Source: Brachybacterium aquaticum
GTDB lineage: Bacteria > Actinomycetota > Actinomycetes > Actinomycetales > Dermabacteraceae
Direction of reading: 5' to 3'
DNA length: 64,000 nucleotides
Assembly (NCBI RefSeq): GCF_014204755.1
Contig: NZ_JACHLZ010000001.1
Span: forward strand, 1,054,001 to 1,118,000
The position numbers and the translations under genes were made by a program. This document shows, piece after piece, positions 47,499 through 56,288 of the stretch. Below the pieces are notes generated by a model that ran no database searches, was not told the origin of the DNA, and worked only from the letters and a program-made list of their open reading frames with translations. Numbering within the stretch: the stretch's first letter is position 1; each line of letters begins with the position of its first letter.

Positions 47499-48029
47499 AT
47501 GACGACCTACGTTCTGACCGCCATCGGCAATGACCGTCCCGGCCTGGTCGCCGCCCTCGCCTCCGCCGTGGACGAACACGGCGGCAACTGGGTGGACTCT
47601 CAGCTCGCCCTGCTCGCCGGCAAGTTCGCCGGCATCGTGCAGGTCGACCTGCCGGACGACGGCGTCGAGGACTTCCTCGTCGCCCTGGCCGCCCTCGAGG
47701 ACGAGGTGGGCCTGCAGGTCGAGGCCTCCGCCGCCGAGCCCGCCGCCGCGGCGGACGGCGCCCCCTCCCGCGCCCTGCGCCTGCACCTGCTCGGTCAGGA
47801 CCGCACCGGCATGGTCCGCGAGGTCACCACCGCCCTGCGCTCCCAGGGCGCGACCATCGACGGCCTGCGCTCCTGGACCCGTGAGGCCCCCGAGGGCGGC
47901 GGCATGCTCTTCGAGGCCGAGGCGGAGCTGCGCCTGCCCGGCGACCGCGACGAGGCCGACGTGCGCGACGCGCTCGAGACCATCGCACAGGAGCTCATGG
48001 TCGACCTGGAGCTCGACGCGGACGACTGA
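47499..48029 (+). CDS. Double-ACT-domain regulatory protein (GcvR-like)
   Basis: A 176-residue protein of two ACT domains: residues 1-75 (YVLTAIGNDRPGLVAALASAVDEHGGNWVDS) and about 90-170 (LRLHLLGQDRTGMVREVTTALRSQGATIDGL). ACT pairs bind amino acids and regulate enzymes or transcription; GcvR-type proteins are the closest match. No catalytic or DNA-binding domain is present. It follows cimA after 27 nt with its own -10 and is closed by a T-tailed terminator. A role in sensing a branched-chain amino acid or serine is suggested only by position. Confidence 0.85.
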   Translation: MTTYVLTAIGNDRPGLVAALASAVDEHGGNWVDSQLALLAGKFAGIVQVDLPDDGVEDFLVALAALEDEVGLQVEASAAEPAAAADGAPSRALRLHLLGQDRTGMVREVTTALRSQGATIDGLRSWTREAPEGGGMLFEAEAELRLPGDRDEADVRDALETIAQELMVDLELDADD

Positions 48030-48062
48030 CGGAGGACGACGCCTCGCCCCGCTGCGCGGGGG

Positions 48063-48113
48063 AGCGCCGACGGGAGCCGGGCCAGGACGGCCGGAGCACC
48101 GTCGGCGCTTTTT
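48063..48113 (+). terminator. Rho-independent terminator after the ACT-protein gene
   Basis: Stem AGCGCCGACGG (48063-48073) with CCGTCGGCGCT (48099-48109), perfect 11 bp, followed by a T-run to 48113. It closes the branched-chain amino acid region. Confidence 0.85.
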
Positions 48114-48226
48114 CGTGCACTTCTCTGCGCACCTATGTGCACAGTGCGTCCCGCAGGCGACGTCCGGCACTCTTCCTCCGGATTTCCGTCGAATTTTCAG
48201 ACCCGTTTCCCCGATAGCGCGTCCGC

Positions 48227-48242
48227 GGGGACCGAAGTCCCC
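48227..48242. promoter_or_regulatory. DevR/DosR-like palindrome upstream of narK
   Basis: GGGGACCGAAGTCCCC is a near-perfect inverted repeat close to the GGGAC-x4-GTCCC core bound by DevR/DosR-type (NarL-family) hypoxia regulators in actinobacteria. It lies 108 nt before the narK ATG and abuts a TAGGGT -10 candidate. The regulator is not in the window. Confidence 0.5.
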
Positions 48243-48248
48243 TAGGGT
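48243..48248 (+). promoter_or_regulatory. Candidate narK operon -10 element
   Basis: TAGGGT lies immediately after the DevR-like palindrome, giving a leader of about 95 nt. The palindrome would then be nearer the start site than is usual for DevR activation, so a different start cannot be excluded. The gap 48030-48350 holds the terminator and these sites; I see no gene in it. Confidence 0.35.
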
Positions 48249-48350
48249 GGCCTCACGGGCCGAGGACCCTGATGAGGTGCCACCCCACCTCCGCGGTGCA
48301 TCATCGGGCAGTGCTCGACCCTCGCGTCCGCTCCTGAGCGAGGAGAGTCG

Positions 48351-49586
48351 ATGATGACCCCGTCCGCATCCGCCGCGTCTGCCACCCCCGCCGCCGAGAC
48401 CGTCCAGCCCGGCGCCTGGCGGGCGCTGTTCCTGGTCACCCTCGGTTTCGGAGTCAACTTCTGGGCGTGGGCGCTGCTCAGCCCGCTCGGTCCGGTGTAC
48501 GTCGAGCGCGGCATCGTGGCCGACGCCTCGCTGATCGTCGCGATCCCCGTCCTCGTCGGTTCGCTCGGGCGCATCGTGGTGGGCGCGCTCTCTGACCGCT
48601 TCGGCGGTCACCTGATGTTCCCCATCGTCTCGCTGCTGACCGTGATCCCGGTGCTCTTCCTGGGATTCGCGGGCCAGTACACCTATCCCACGCTTCTGAT
48701 CGGCGGTTTCTTCCTCGGCATCGCCGGGACCACCTTCGCGATCGGCATGCCCTTCGTGAACGCCTGGTTCCCGCCTTCCAAGCGCGGCATGGCCACCGGC
48801 ATCTACGGCGTCGGCATGGGCGGCACGGCGATCAGCGCCTTCACCACGGTGCCGCTCGTGAACTCGGTGGGGGACCGGGCGCCCTTCGTCCTCACCTCCG
48901 TCGCGCTCGTGACCTACGCGGCGATCGCCTGGCTGTTCATGAAGAACGCCCCCGGCTGGTCCCCGTCCCGGCGCAGCATCGTCGCCCAGTCGCTCGCGGT
49001 CATGAAGCTCACCGTGACCTGGCAGGCCTGCTACCTCTACGCCCTCTCCTTCGGCGGCTACGTCGCCTTCTCCGTCTTCCTGCCCACGATGCTGCAGACC
49101 TGGTACGGGCTCGAGGCGGCCGACGCCTCCTTCCGGATGGCCGGCTTCGTGATCGTCGCCGTGATCATGCGCCCCCTCGGCGGCACCCTCTCGGACCGCC
49201 TCGGTGCCGCCCGGACCCTGCTGATCTCCTACACCGCCGTCGCGGTCGCGGCACTGATCCTCACCTTCCAGCCCGAGCTGATGCCGGTGGGCACCCTCGC
49301 CTACATCCTCATGGCCGCCGGCCTCGGCCTCGGCTCCGGCGCGGTGTTCGCCCTGGTCTCCCAGACCTCCGACCCGTCCGTGGTCGGTTCGGTCACCGGC
49401 TTCGTCGGCGCCGCAGGCGGCCTCGGAGGCTTCGTCCCGCCACTGGTGATGGCCGCCGTGTACGCCGCGTCCGGCAGCTATTCGATCGGCATCGGCCTGC
49501 TGCTGGCCGCCACCCTCGGCGCGGTCGTCGTGACCCTCTTCGTCGCACGCGGCGCCCGTACCTCGTCCATGGAGGAGACCCGATGA
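48351..49586 (+). CDS. narK: Nitrate/nitrite transporter NarK
   Basis: Major-facilitator (NNP) membrane transporter bringing nitrate in and/or nitrite out. The 411-residue protein has about 12 TM helices, LGFGVNFWAWALLSPLGP in TM1, GRIVVGALSDRFGG in the loop 2-3, the nitrate-signature-like glycine runs GIYGVGMGGTAIS and GFVGAAGGLGGFVPP. Start at the first of two adjacent ATGs, behind GAGGAGAG. Its stop overlaps the narG start (ATGA), so it opens the nar operon. Confidence 0.95.
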   Translation: MMTPSASAASATPAAETVQPGAWRALFLVTLGFGVNFWAWALLSPLGPVYVERGIVADASLIVAIPVLVGSLGRIVVGALSDRFGGHLMFPIVSLLTVIPVLFLGFAGQYTYPTLLIGGFFLGIAGTTFAIGMPFVNAWFPPSKRGMATGIYGVGMGGTAISAFTTVPLVNSVGDRAPFVLTSVALVTYAAIAWLFMKNAPGWSPSRRSIVAQSLAVMKLTVTWQACYLYALSFGGYVAFSVFLPTMLQTWYGLEAADASFRMAGFVIVAVIMRPLGGTLSDRLGAARTLLISYTAVAVAALILTFQPELMPVGTLAYILMAAGLGLGSGAVFALVSQTSDPSVVGSVTGFVGAAGGLGGFVPPLVMAAVYAASGSYSIGIGLLLAATLGAVVVTLFVARGARTSSMEETR

Positions 49587-52098
49587 GCATCCAGGACCGC
49601 ACCGCTCCGTCGGCAGGTGAACCGCAGCGGGGCACCGCCCCGGGCATGGACAATCCCCTGTTCGACGCGCTCATCGGGGCGCGGAAGATGTTCAGCCGCT
49701 CCGAGCGGATCACCGAGGACAACCGCGAGACCCACCGCGTGGGCGGGCGCAGCGGCGACTCCTTCTACCGCGAGCGCTGGAGCCACGACAAGGTGGTCCG
49801 CTCCACGCACGGCGTGAACTGCACCGGCTCCTGCTCCTGGAAGGTGTACGTCAAGGACGGCGTGATCACCTGGGAGTCCCAGGAGACCGACTATCCCTCC
49901 ACCGGCCCCGACAAGCCCGAGTACGAGCCGCGCGGCTGCCCCCGGGGCGCCTCCTTCTCCTGGTACACATACTCGCCCACGCGCGTGCGATACCCCTATG
50001 TGCGCTCCGAGCTTCTGCGCATGTTCCGCGAGGAGAAGGCGAGGACCCCGGACCACGACCCCGTGGCGGCCTGGGCAGCGATCGTCTCCGACCCCGAGAA
50101 GGCCATGCGCTACAAGCGCGCCCGCGGCAAGGGCGGCCTGGTGCGCGCCTCCTGGGACGAGGCCGTCGAGATGGTCGCCGCCGCGTACGTGCACACCGTC
50201 AAGGAGTACGGCCCCGACCGGGCCACGGGCTTCTCCCCGATCCCTGCGATGAGCCAGGTCTCCTTCTCCTCCGGCGCGCGCTTCCACCAGCTGATCGGCG
50301 GCTCCATGCTGTCCTTCTACGACTGGTATGCGGACCTCCCGCCCGCCTCCCCGCAGGTCTTCGGGGACCAGACGGACGTGCCCGAGTCCGGGGACTGGTG
50401 GGATGCGGCCTACCTGATCATGTGGGGCTCGAACGTGCCGCTGACCCGCACCCCGGACGCGCACTGGATGGCGGAGGCCCGCTACCGCGGCCAGAAGGTC
50501 ATCTCCGTCGCCCCCGACTACGCCGAGTCGGTGAAGTTCGCCGACGAGTGGCTCGCCCCGCACCCCGGCACCGACGCGGCGCTGGCCATGTCGATGGGCC
50601 ACACCATCCTGCGCGAGTTCTACGTCGAGCAGCAGGTGCCGTACTTCGAGGCCTACGCGCGCCAGTACACCGACCTTCCCTTCCTCGTGCAGCTCGAGCA
50701 GCGGGAGGACGGCTCGCTCGTGCCCGGCAAGTTCCTCGTCGCGAGCGAGGCGGGGGAGCACCGCACCGCGGAGGCCGCCACCGAGCACGCCGACTTCAAG
50801 CCCATGGTGTTCGACCGCGCGACCGGCGGGGTCGTGGTCCCGGACGGCACCCTCGGCCACCGCTACTCGGCCGACGGGGAGGGTCGCTGGAACCTCGAGC
50901 TCGGCGACCTCGACCCGGCGCTGACGCTGTTGGGCCATCACGAGGACGTGGCCGAGGTGCTGCTGCCTCGTTTCGACACCGCCGGGCAGGGAGGCCGCGG
51001 CGACGTGGTGCGCGGCGTCCCGGTGCGCCGCCTCGACGGCCGGATCGTCACCACCGTGTTCGACCTGCTGCTGGCCGAGTACGGCGTCGGGCGCGAGGGC
51101 CTGCCCGGTGCGTGGGCGCGAGGCCTCGACGACGCCGACGCGCTGTACACCCCCGCGTGGCAGGAGGCGATCACGGGCGTGCCCGGCGTCGCCGCCGCCC
51201 GCATCGCCCGCGAGTTCGCGCAGAACGCGATCGACTCGGGCGGCCGCTCGATGATCATCATGGGCGCCGGCACGAACCACTGGTTCCACTCGGACACCAT
51301 CTATCGCTCCTTCCTGACCCTCACGAACCTCTGCGGCACGCAGGGAGTGAACGGCGGCGGCTGGGCACACTACGTCGGTCAGGAGAAGGTCCGCCCGATC
51401 ACCGGCTGGCTCCACCTCGCCAACGCCCTGGACTGGTCCCGCCCGCCACGGCAGATGACCCAGACCACCTACTGGTACATGCACACCGATCAGTGGCGCT
51501 ACGACCGCTTCGGCGCGGACACCCTCGCCGCGACCACCGGTGCGGGCCGCTTCGCGGGCACCACCACGGCCGACGCGGTCGCCCTGTCCCAGCGCCTGGG
51601 CTGGCAGCCCTTCTTCCCCCAGTTCGACATCAGCCCCCTCGAGGTCGCCGACCGCGCCGCCGAGGCGGGGCAGGAGACGATCCCGTATCTGGTCGAGCAG
51701 CTCAAGCAGGGCACGATCAGCTTCGCCGCGGAGGATCCGGACGCCCCGCAGAACCAGCCGAAGATCTGGTCGATCTGGCGGGCGAACACGCTGGGCTCCT
51801 CCGCCAAGGGCGACCAGTACTTCTTCCGCCACCTGCTCGGCGTGGACTCCGCCGCCACCGAGGAGGAGACCCCGGAGCACCTTCGCCCGCGGGACGTGCG
51901 CTGGCGGGACGAGGCGCCCATTGGGAAGATCGATCTGATGCTCACGCTGGACTTCCGCATGACCAGCCACACCCTGCACTCGGACGTGGTCCTCCCGGCC
52001 GCCACCTGGTACGAGAAGCACGACCTCTCGACCACGGACATGCATCCCTTCATCCACTCCTTCAACCCCGCCATCTCCAACCCCTGGGAGTCGCGCAC
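49583..52098 (+). pseudogene. narG: narG 5' part, interrupted by an IS3-family element
   Basis: Catalytic molybdopterin subunit of respiratory nitrate reductase. The first 838 codons are intact: FS0 cluster ligands His76, Cys80 and Cys84 in THGVNCTGSCSW and Cys119 in GCPRGASFSWYTY, the Mo-ligand Asp247 in FYDWYADLPP, and HSFNPAISNPWESR at the break. The frame then reads 11 IS-encoded codons and stops at 52132, giving an 849-residue truncated product. The missing part is at 53377-54625. Rejoining the two halves without the element and one CAC copy gives a 1254-residue protein of normal length, so no other damage has built up. Confidence 0.95.
52096..52098. repeat. Target-site duplication CAC, left copy
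   Basis: CAC at 52096-52098 is repeated at 53374-53376 on the other side of the element. Three bp is the usual duplication size for IS3-family elements. Confidence 0.85.
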
Positions 52099-52114
52099 TG
52101 GAGTGTCCCCGATT
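52099..52114. repeat. IS3-family terminal inverted repeat, left
   Basis: TGGAGTGTCCCCGATT, matching the right end (53358-53373, complement) at 13 of 16 positions. Confidence 0.85.
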
Positions 52115-52128
52115 TTTCGGAGTGTGGT

Positions 52129-53013
52129 TTAGGCTGCGATTCCTGTGAGTGTGCGATGTCCTTTGTCCCATTCGGCTGGGGTGAGGTATCCCAGGTGTGA
52201 ATGGCGGCGCTGTCTATTGTAGTAGTGTTCGATCCAGGTGAAGGTCTCTTTCCGCAATGTGGACAGGTTTACCCAGGGGCGGGTGTGGATGAGTTCCTTT
52301 TTGTAGGTCGCGAAGAAGGACTCGGCGACGGCGTTGTCGAAACAATCCCCGGTGCGACCCACGGAACGCCGGATGTGGTGGTCCTTACAGTACGTGGCGA
52401 ATTCGGCCGATGTGAATTGAGACCCGCGGTCGCTGTGAAAGATGATTCCGGCCGGTGGCCGGCGGCGCGCGATAGCCAGCGTCAGTGCCTCGATGACAAG
52501 GTCGGTGCGCATGTGGTCGGCCAGTGCCCAGCCCACAACGGCTCGGGAGTGCAGGTCGATGACTATGGCCAGATACGCCCAGCCGTTCCAGGTCTTGATG
52601 TAGGTGATATCGGAACACCACTTCTGGTTCGGCCGCTCGGCTGTGAAGTCGCGCCCGATCAGGTCTGGGGCCGGCGCCGGGTCCGGGCCGCTGGTGGTCG
52701 TGCGCTTCCAGGCACGGGGGTGGCGTCCGCGCAGCCCGGCGGCCTGCATGAGGCGAGCGACGCGATTCTTGCCGACCCGTTCGCCCAGGGCGCACAGCTC
52801 GGCATGGATCCGTCGAACACCAGGGTTGCCGCGCAGCCGCCGGTAGGCCTCGGTGATGATCGCCAACAGGCGATCGTTGTCCTGATCGCGTGGGCTGGGC
52901 CCCCGGCCACGCCAGGCATAGAACCCGGAGGGCGACACGGCCAACTGCTTGCACATGAAATCCACCGGATACTCGTCACGGTCAGCCCAGTCCGCGATCG
53001 CGGCGTACTTCAC
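52129..53013 (-). CDS. IS3-family transposase OrfB (DDE integrase domain)
   Basis: A 294-residue transposase with an N-terminal HTH_21 region (VSPSGFYAWRGRGPSPR, GVRRIHAELCALG) and a retroviral-integrase-type core. The DDE triad is visible: Asp in WCSDITYIKTWNGW, Asp in FHSDRGSQFTSAEF and Glu in DNAVAESFFATYKKE; C-terminal HYYNRQRRHSHLGYLTP is typical. The annotated GTG overlaps the orfA stop, but the active enzyme is probably the OrfAB fusion made by -1 frameshifting upstream. Confidence 0.95.
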   Translation of the reverse strand: MKYAAIADWADRDEYPVDFMCKQLAVSPSGFYAWRGRGPSPRDQDNDRLLAIITEAYRRLRGNPGVRRIHAELCALGERVGKNRVARLMQAAGLRGRHPRAWKRTTTSGPDPAPAPDLIGRDFTAERPNQKWCSDITYIKTWNGWAYLAIVIDLHSRAVVGWALADHMRTDLVIEALTLAIARRRPPAGIIFHSDRGSQFTSAEFATYCKDHHIRRSVGRTGDCFDNAVAESFFATYKKELIHTRPWVNLSTLRKETFTWIEHYYNRQRRHSHLGYLTPAEWDKGHRTLTGIAA

Positions 53014-53306
53014 CGCTGGTCTTTCGCGAACCAGGACGCTACTTTTTTTGCGAACTCCGCCTCCATGCGGGCGTGTTTGACTTCCTCCCGAAGCCGGATC
53101 AGTTCCTCGCGTTCGCTCTCTGACAGTGGCTTCTCGGGACGTTTCCCGCTCGAGTCACGCGCCTTCTTCACCCATTTACCCAACGTCATCTCGTGCACGC
53201 CGATATTCCTGGCGGTCTCGGCGATGCTGTGGCCATCATCCAGGACCAAGCCTACCGCGGACGCCTTGTACTCCTCCGTGAACGATCTCCTCGTCGAACC
53301 CATCAC
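53010..53306 (-). CDS. IS3-family OrfA (HTH protein)
   Basis: A 98-residue DNA-binding protein: RRSFTEEYKASAVGLVLDDG and the HTH segment SIAETARNIGVHEMTLGKWV bind the element ends, followed by a leucine-zipper-like coiled coil (ELIRLREEVKHARMEAEFAKK). An A7 tract in codons for the two final lysines is the frameshift site. The stop overlaps the orfB start (GTGA). Confidence 0.93.
   Translation of the reverse strand: MMGSTRRSFTEEYKASAVGLVLDDGHSIAETARNIGVHEMTLGKWVKKARDSSGKRPEKPLSESEREELIRLREEVKHARMEAEFAKKVASWFAKDQR
53043..53049 (-). other. Programmed -1 frameshift site (A7)
   Basis: On the minus strand GCAAAAAAAGT lies near the end of orfA. Slipping back one base moves the ribosome into the orfB frame, which is open there (SSVLVRERPAVKYAAIADWA), producing an OrfAB transposase. 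Confidence 0.8.
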
Positions 53307-53357
53307 GACTTCCTTTCAGTTCAGAAAGGAATCACGACTTACCCCAACTATCCACCA

Positions 53358-53373
53358 AACCGGGGACGGTCCA
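53358..53373. repeat. IS3-family terminal inverted repeat, right
   Basis: Reverse complement reads TGGACCGTCCCCGGTT, the partner of the left end. The region 53307-53357 between orfA and this end carries no gene. Confidence 0.85.
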
Positions 53374-53376
53374 CAC
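53374..53376. repeat. Target-site duplication CAC, right copy
   Basis: Second copy of the CAC flanking the element. Confidence 0.85.
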
Positions 53377-54625
53377 CGACTGGGAGACCTGGGCGTCGAT
53401 CGCGAAGCGCTTCAGCGAGCTGGCCGAGACCCATCTGGGTACCCGCCAGGACGTGGTCGCCTTCCCGCTCCAGCACGACACGCCCGGCGAGCTCGCCACG
53501 CCGCACGGCCGGGTGCGCGATTGGAAGAAGGGGGAGTGCGAGCCGGTGCCGGGGCTGACCATGCCCACCCTGGTGCAGGTCGAGCGGGACTACACGCAGA
53601 TCCACGCCAAGTTCACCTCGATCGGCCCGCTGCTCGAGAAGCTCGGCATGACCACCAAGGGGATCACGTACGACGTCACGCAGTACGTCGAGGAGCTCGG
53701 GAGGCTCAACGGTATCCACCGCCACGGCCCCGCGGCCGGGCGCCCGAAGCTCGAGACCGACCTGCAGGCCTGCGAGTTCATCCTGGGTCTGTCCGGCACG
53801 ACCAACGGGCACATGGCCACCGAGGGGTTCAGGACCCTCGAGAAGCGCACGGGCGTGCACCTGCACGACCTCGCCGCCGAGAACGAGGGCAAGCGCATCC
53901 ACTTCGCCGACACCAAGGCGGCCCCGGTCCCGGTGATCACGAGCCCGGAGTGGTCGGGCTCCGAAACCGGTGGTCGCCGCTACAGCCCCTTCACGATCAA
54001 CGTCGAGCGGAAGAAGCCCTGGCACACCCTCACCGGCCGCCAGCACTTCTACCTCGACCACGACTGGCTGCTGGAGATGGGGGAGGCGCTGCCGGTGTTC
54101 CGCCCCCCGCTGGACATGACCGCACTGTTCGGCGAGACGCCGCTGGGGGAGAAGGACGCCGGCGGCACCGCGATCTCCGTGCGCTACCTGACCCCGCACA
54201 ACAAGTGGGCGATCCATTCGATGTACATGGAGAACTTCTTCATGATGAACCTCTCCCGCGGCGGCCAGACGATCTGGATGAGCGTGGAGGATGCGGAGGC
54301 CGTGGGCATCACGGACAACGACTGGATCGAGGCCGTGAACCGCAACGGCGTCGTGGCTGCCCGGGCGGTGGTCTCCCACCGCATGCCCCGCGGCACCGCG
54401 TTCATGCACCACGCCCAGGACCGCACGGTCAACGTGCCCCTGACCGAGAGGGACGGGATGCGCGGCGGCATCCACAACTCGCTGACGCGCATCATGCTCA
54501 AGCCCTCCCACCTCATCGGCGGCTACGGGCAGCTGTCCTACGCCTTCAACTACTACGGCCCGACCGGGAACCAGCGCGACGAGGTCACCATGATCCGCAG
54601 GCGCACCGCCCCGGTCGAGTACTGA
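53374..54625 (+). pseudogene. narG: narG 3' part, separated by the IS3-family element
   Basis: The last ~416 codons of narG, from CGAC-TGG (DWETWASIAKRFSELAETHLG) after the duplicated CAC to the normal stop. It contains VQVERDYTQIHAKFTSIG, the RYSPFTINVERKKPWHTLTGRQHFYLDHDW block, NKWAIHSMYMENFFMMNLSRGG and the C-terminal HLIGGYGQLSYAFNYYGPTGNQRDE, all typical of NarG and without stops or frameshifts. It lacks its own promoter, ribosome-binding site and active-site half, so any product would be non-functional. narH follows 28 nt later. Confidence 0.93.
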
Positions 54626-54653
54626 ACCACGGCCCGGAGACGAGGAGCGCGAC

Positions 54654-56288
54654 ATGCGAGTGATGGCCCAGATGTCGATGGTGATGAACCTCGACAAGTG
54701 CATCGGCTGCCACACCTGCTCGGTGACCTGCAAGCAGGCGTGGACCAACCGCACCGGCACGGAGTACATCTGGTTCAACAACGTCGAGACGCGGCCCGGC
54801 CAGGGGTACCCGCGCGGGTACGAGGACCAGGAGAGGTGGAAGGGCGGCTGGGAGCTCACCGGGAGCGGCCGGCTGAAGCCCCGCGCGGGCGGGCGCCTGA
54901 CCAAGCTGCTGCAGCTGTTCTCCAATCCGCGCCTGCCCGGCATCGAGGACTACTACGAGCCCTGGACCTACGAGTACGACCAGCTGCTCAGCGCCCCCGC
55001 GAACTCGCCGAACATCCCCACCGCCCCGCCGAAGTCTCTGATCACCGGGGAGCGCACGCAGATCCAGTGGTCGGGCAACTGGGACGACGACCTCGGGGGC
55101 ACCTACCTGCACAAGGACAAGGATCCGATGCTGAAGGGCATCGAGGAGAAGGTGCAGTTCGAGTTCGACCAGACCTTCATGTTCTACCTGCCCCGCATCT
55201 GCGAGCACTGCCTGAACCCCACGTGCGTCGCCTCGTGCCCCTCGGGCGCGATCTACAAGCGCGAGGAGGACGGGATCGTCCTGGTGGACCAGGACGGCTG
55301 CCGCGGCTGGCGCATGTGCATCACCGGCTGTCCCTACAAGAAGATCTACTTCAACCACAGCACCGGCAAGGCCGAGAAGTGCACCTTCTGCTATCCCCGC
55401 ATCGAGCAGGGCGAGCCGACCGTCTGCGCCGAGACCTGCGTGGGGCGCCTGCGCTACATCGGCCTGGTCCTCTACGACGCCGACCGGGTCACCGCCGCCG
55501 CCTCCACCCCGGACGAGAAGGGCCTCTACGAGGCCCAGCGCGACCTGATCCTGGACCCCCACGACCCCGAGGTGATCGAGGGCGCGCGGCAGGCCGGAAT
55601 CCCGCACGGCTGGCTGCTGGCTGCGCAGAGGTCCCCGACCTACCGGCTGATCAAGGAGTACGAGGTCGCGCTCCCGCTGCACCCGGAGTACCGCACCATG
55701 CCGATGGTCTGGTACATCCCGCCGCTCTCCCCGGTGGTCGACGTGGTCCGCGACACCGGCTACGACGCCGAGGACGCGGAGAACCTCTTCGCCGCGATCG
55801 ACGCGCTCCGGATCCCCGTGGAGTACCTCGCGAACCTCTTCTCCGCCGGTGACGTGCCCACTGTCGAGCGGGTCCTGTACCGCATGGCCGCGATGCGCTC
55901 GTACATGCGCGACATCAATCTCGGCAAGGCACCGCGCGAGGGGATCGCCAACGCCGTCGGCATGGACGGCGAGTCGATGGAGGAGATGTACCGGCTGCTC
56001 GCGATCGCGAAGTACGAGGACCGCTACGTCATCCCCGTCGGCCATCACGAGTCCGCCCACGACCTCGAGGGCATCGGGACCGACTGCCCGCTGAACAGCC
56101 CTGGCGGCCCCGGCATGGGCATGTCCCTGCCGGAGGAGTCGCTGGGGATGTCCGGGCCCGGCTACTCCACCAAGCGCCAGGAGAACGGCCCTGAGCGCCC
56201 TGCCGGAGTGCGCATCAACCTGCTGAACTGGGACGGGAGAGGACGGCCCGACGGTCTCTTCCCCGCCCCGTCGGCCGGGAGCGCCTGA
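54654..56288 (+). CDS. narH: Respiratory nitrate reductase beta subunit
   Basis: Fe-S subunit passing electrons from NarI to NarG on the cytoplasmic face. The 544-residue protein has four cysteine clusters: DKCIGCHTCSVTCKQAW, ICEHCLNPTCVASCPSG, the tryptophan-containing CRGWRMCITGCPYKK (3Fe-4S type), and CTFCYPRIEQGEPTVCAETCVGR. C-terminal half is the NarH-specific region (RYVIPVGHHESAHDLEG). The gene is complete but now lacks its NarG partner. It overlaps narJ by 1 nt. Confidence 0.97.
   Translation: MRVMAQMSMVMNLDKCIGCHTCSVTCKQAWTNRTGTEYIWFNNVETRPGQGYPRGYEDQERWKGGWELTGSGRLKPRAGGRLTKLLQLFSNPRLPGIEDYYEPWTYEYDQLLSAPANSPNIPTAPPKSLITGERTQIQWSGNWDDDLGGTYLHKDKDPMLKGIEEKVQFEFDQTFMFYLPRICEHCLNPTCVASCPSGAIYKREEDGIVLVDQDGCRGWRMCITGCPYKKIYFNHSTGKAEKCTFCYPRIEQGEPTVCAETCVGRLRYIGLVLYDADRVTAAASTPDEKGLYEAQRDLILDPHDPEVIEGARQAGIPHGWLLAAQRSPTYRLIKEYEVALPLHPEYRTMPMVWYIPPLSPVVDVVRDTGYDAEDAENLFAAIDALRIPVEYLANLFSAGDVPTVERVLYRMAAMRSYMRDINLGKAPREGIANAVGMDGESMEEMYRLLAIAKYEDRYVIPVGHHESAHDLEGIGTDCPLNSPGGPGMGMSLPEESLGMSGPGYSTKRQENGPERPAGVRINLLNWDGRGRPDGLFPAPSAGSA

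Larger units (their letters stand above)
52099..53373 (-). mobile_element. IS3-family insertion sequence, 1275 bp, complete
   Basis: Ends are TGGAGTGTCCCCGATT on the left and, reading inwards, TGGACCGTCCCCGGTT on the right (13 of 16 identical), so the element has the TG...CA termini of the IS3 family. It carries overlapping orfA and orfB on the minus strand with an A7 slippage site, all apparently intact. It is inserted in narG in the opposite orientation, flanked by CAC repeats. Base composition is visibly less GC-rich than the host (runs of A/T at the right end), consistent with recent arrival. Confidence 0.95.

Noticed and set aside
48114..48226. Possible second regulator site from repeated GTGCAC blocks
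   Set aside because: Three hexamer-like blocks are visible, but spacing and symmetry do not form a convincing operator, and short GC-rich hexamers recur by chance.
50653..52098. Antisense frames within narG as regulatory RNAs or genes
   Set aside because: No promoter or ribosome-binding site on that strand; the frames follow codon-position GC bias of narG.
53453..54625. narG 3' fragment as an independent gene
   Set aside because: No ribosome-binding site, promoter or domain boundary; it begins in mid-domain of NarG and only exists because of the insertion.
52201..54663. An 820-codon plus-strand frame running through the element into narG
   Set aside because: It crosses the element antisense to the transposase and continues out of frame with narG; no recognisable protein.
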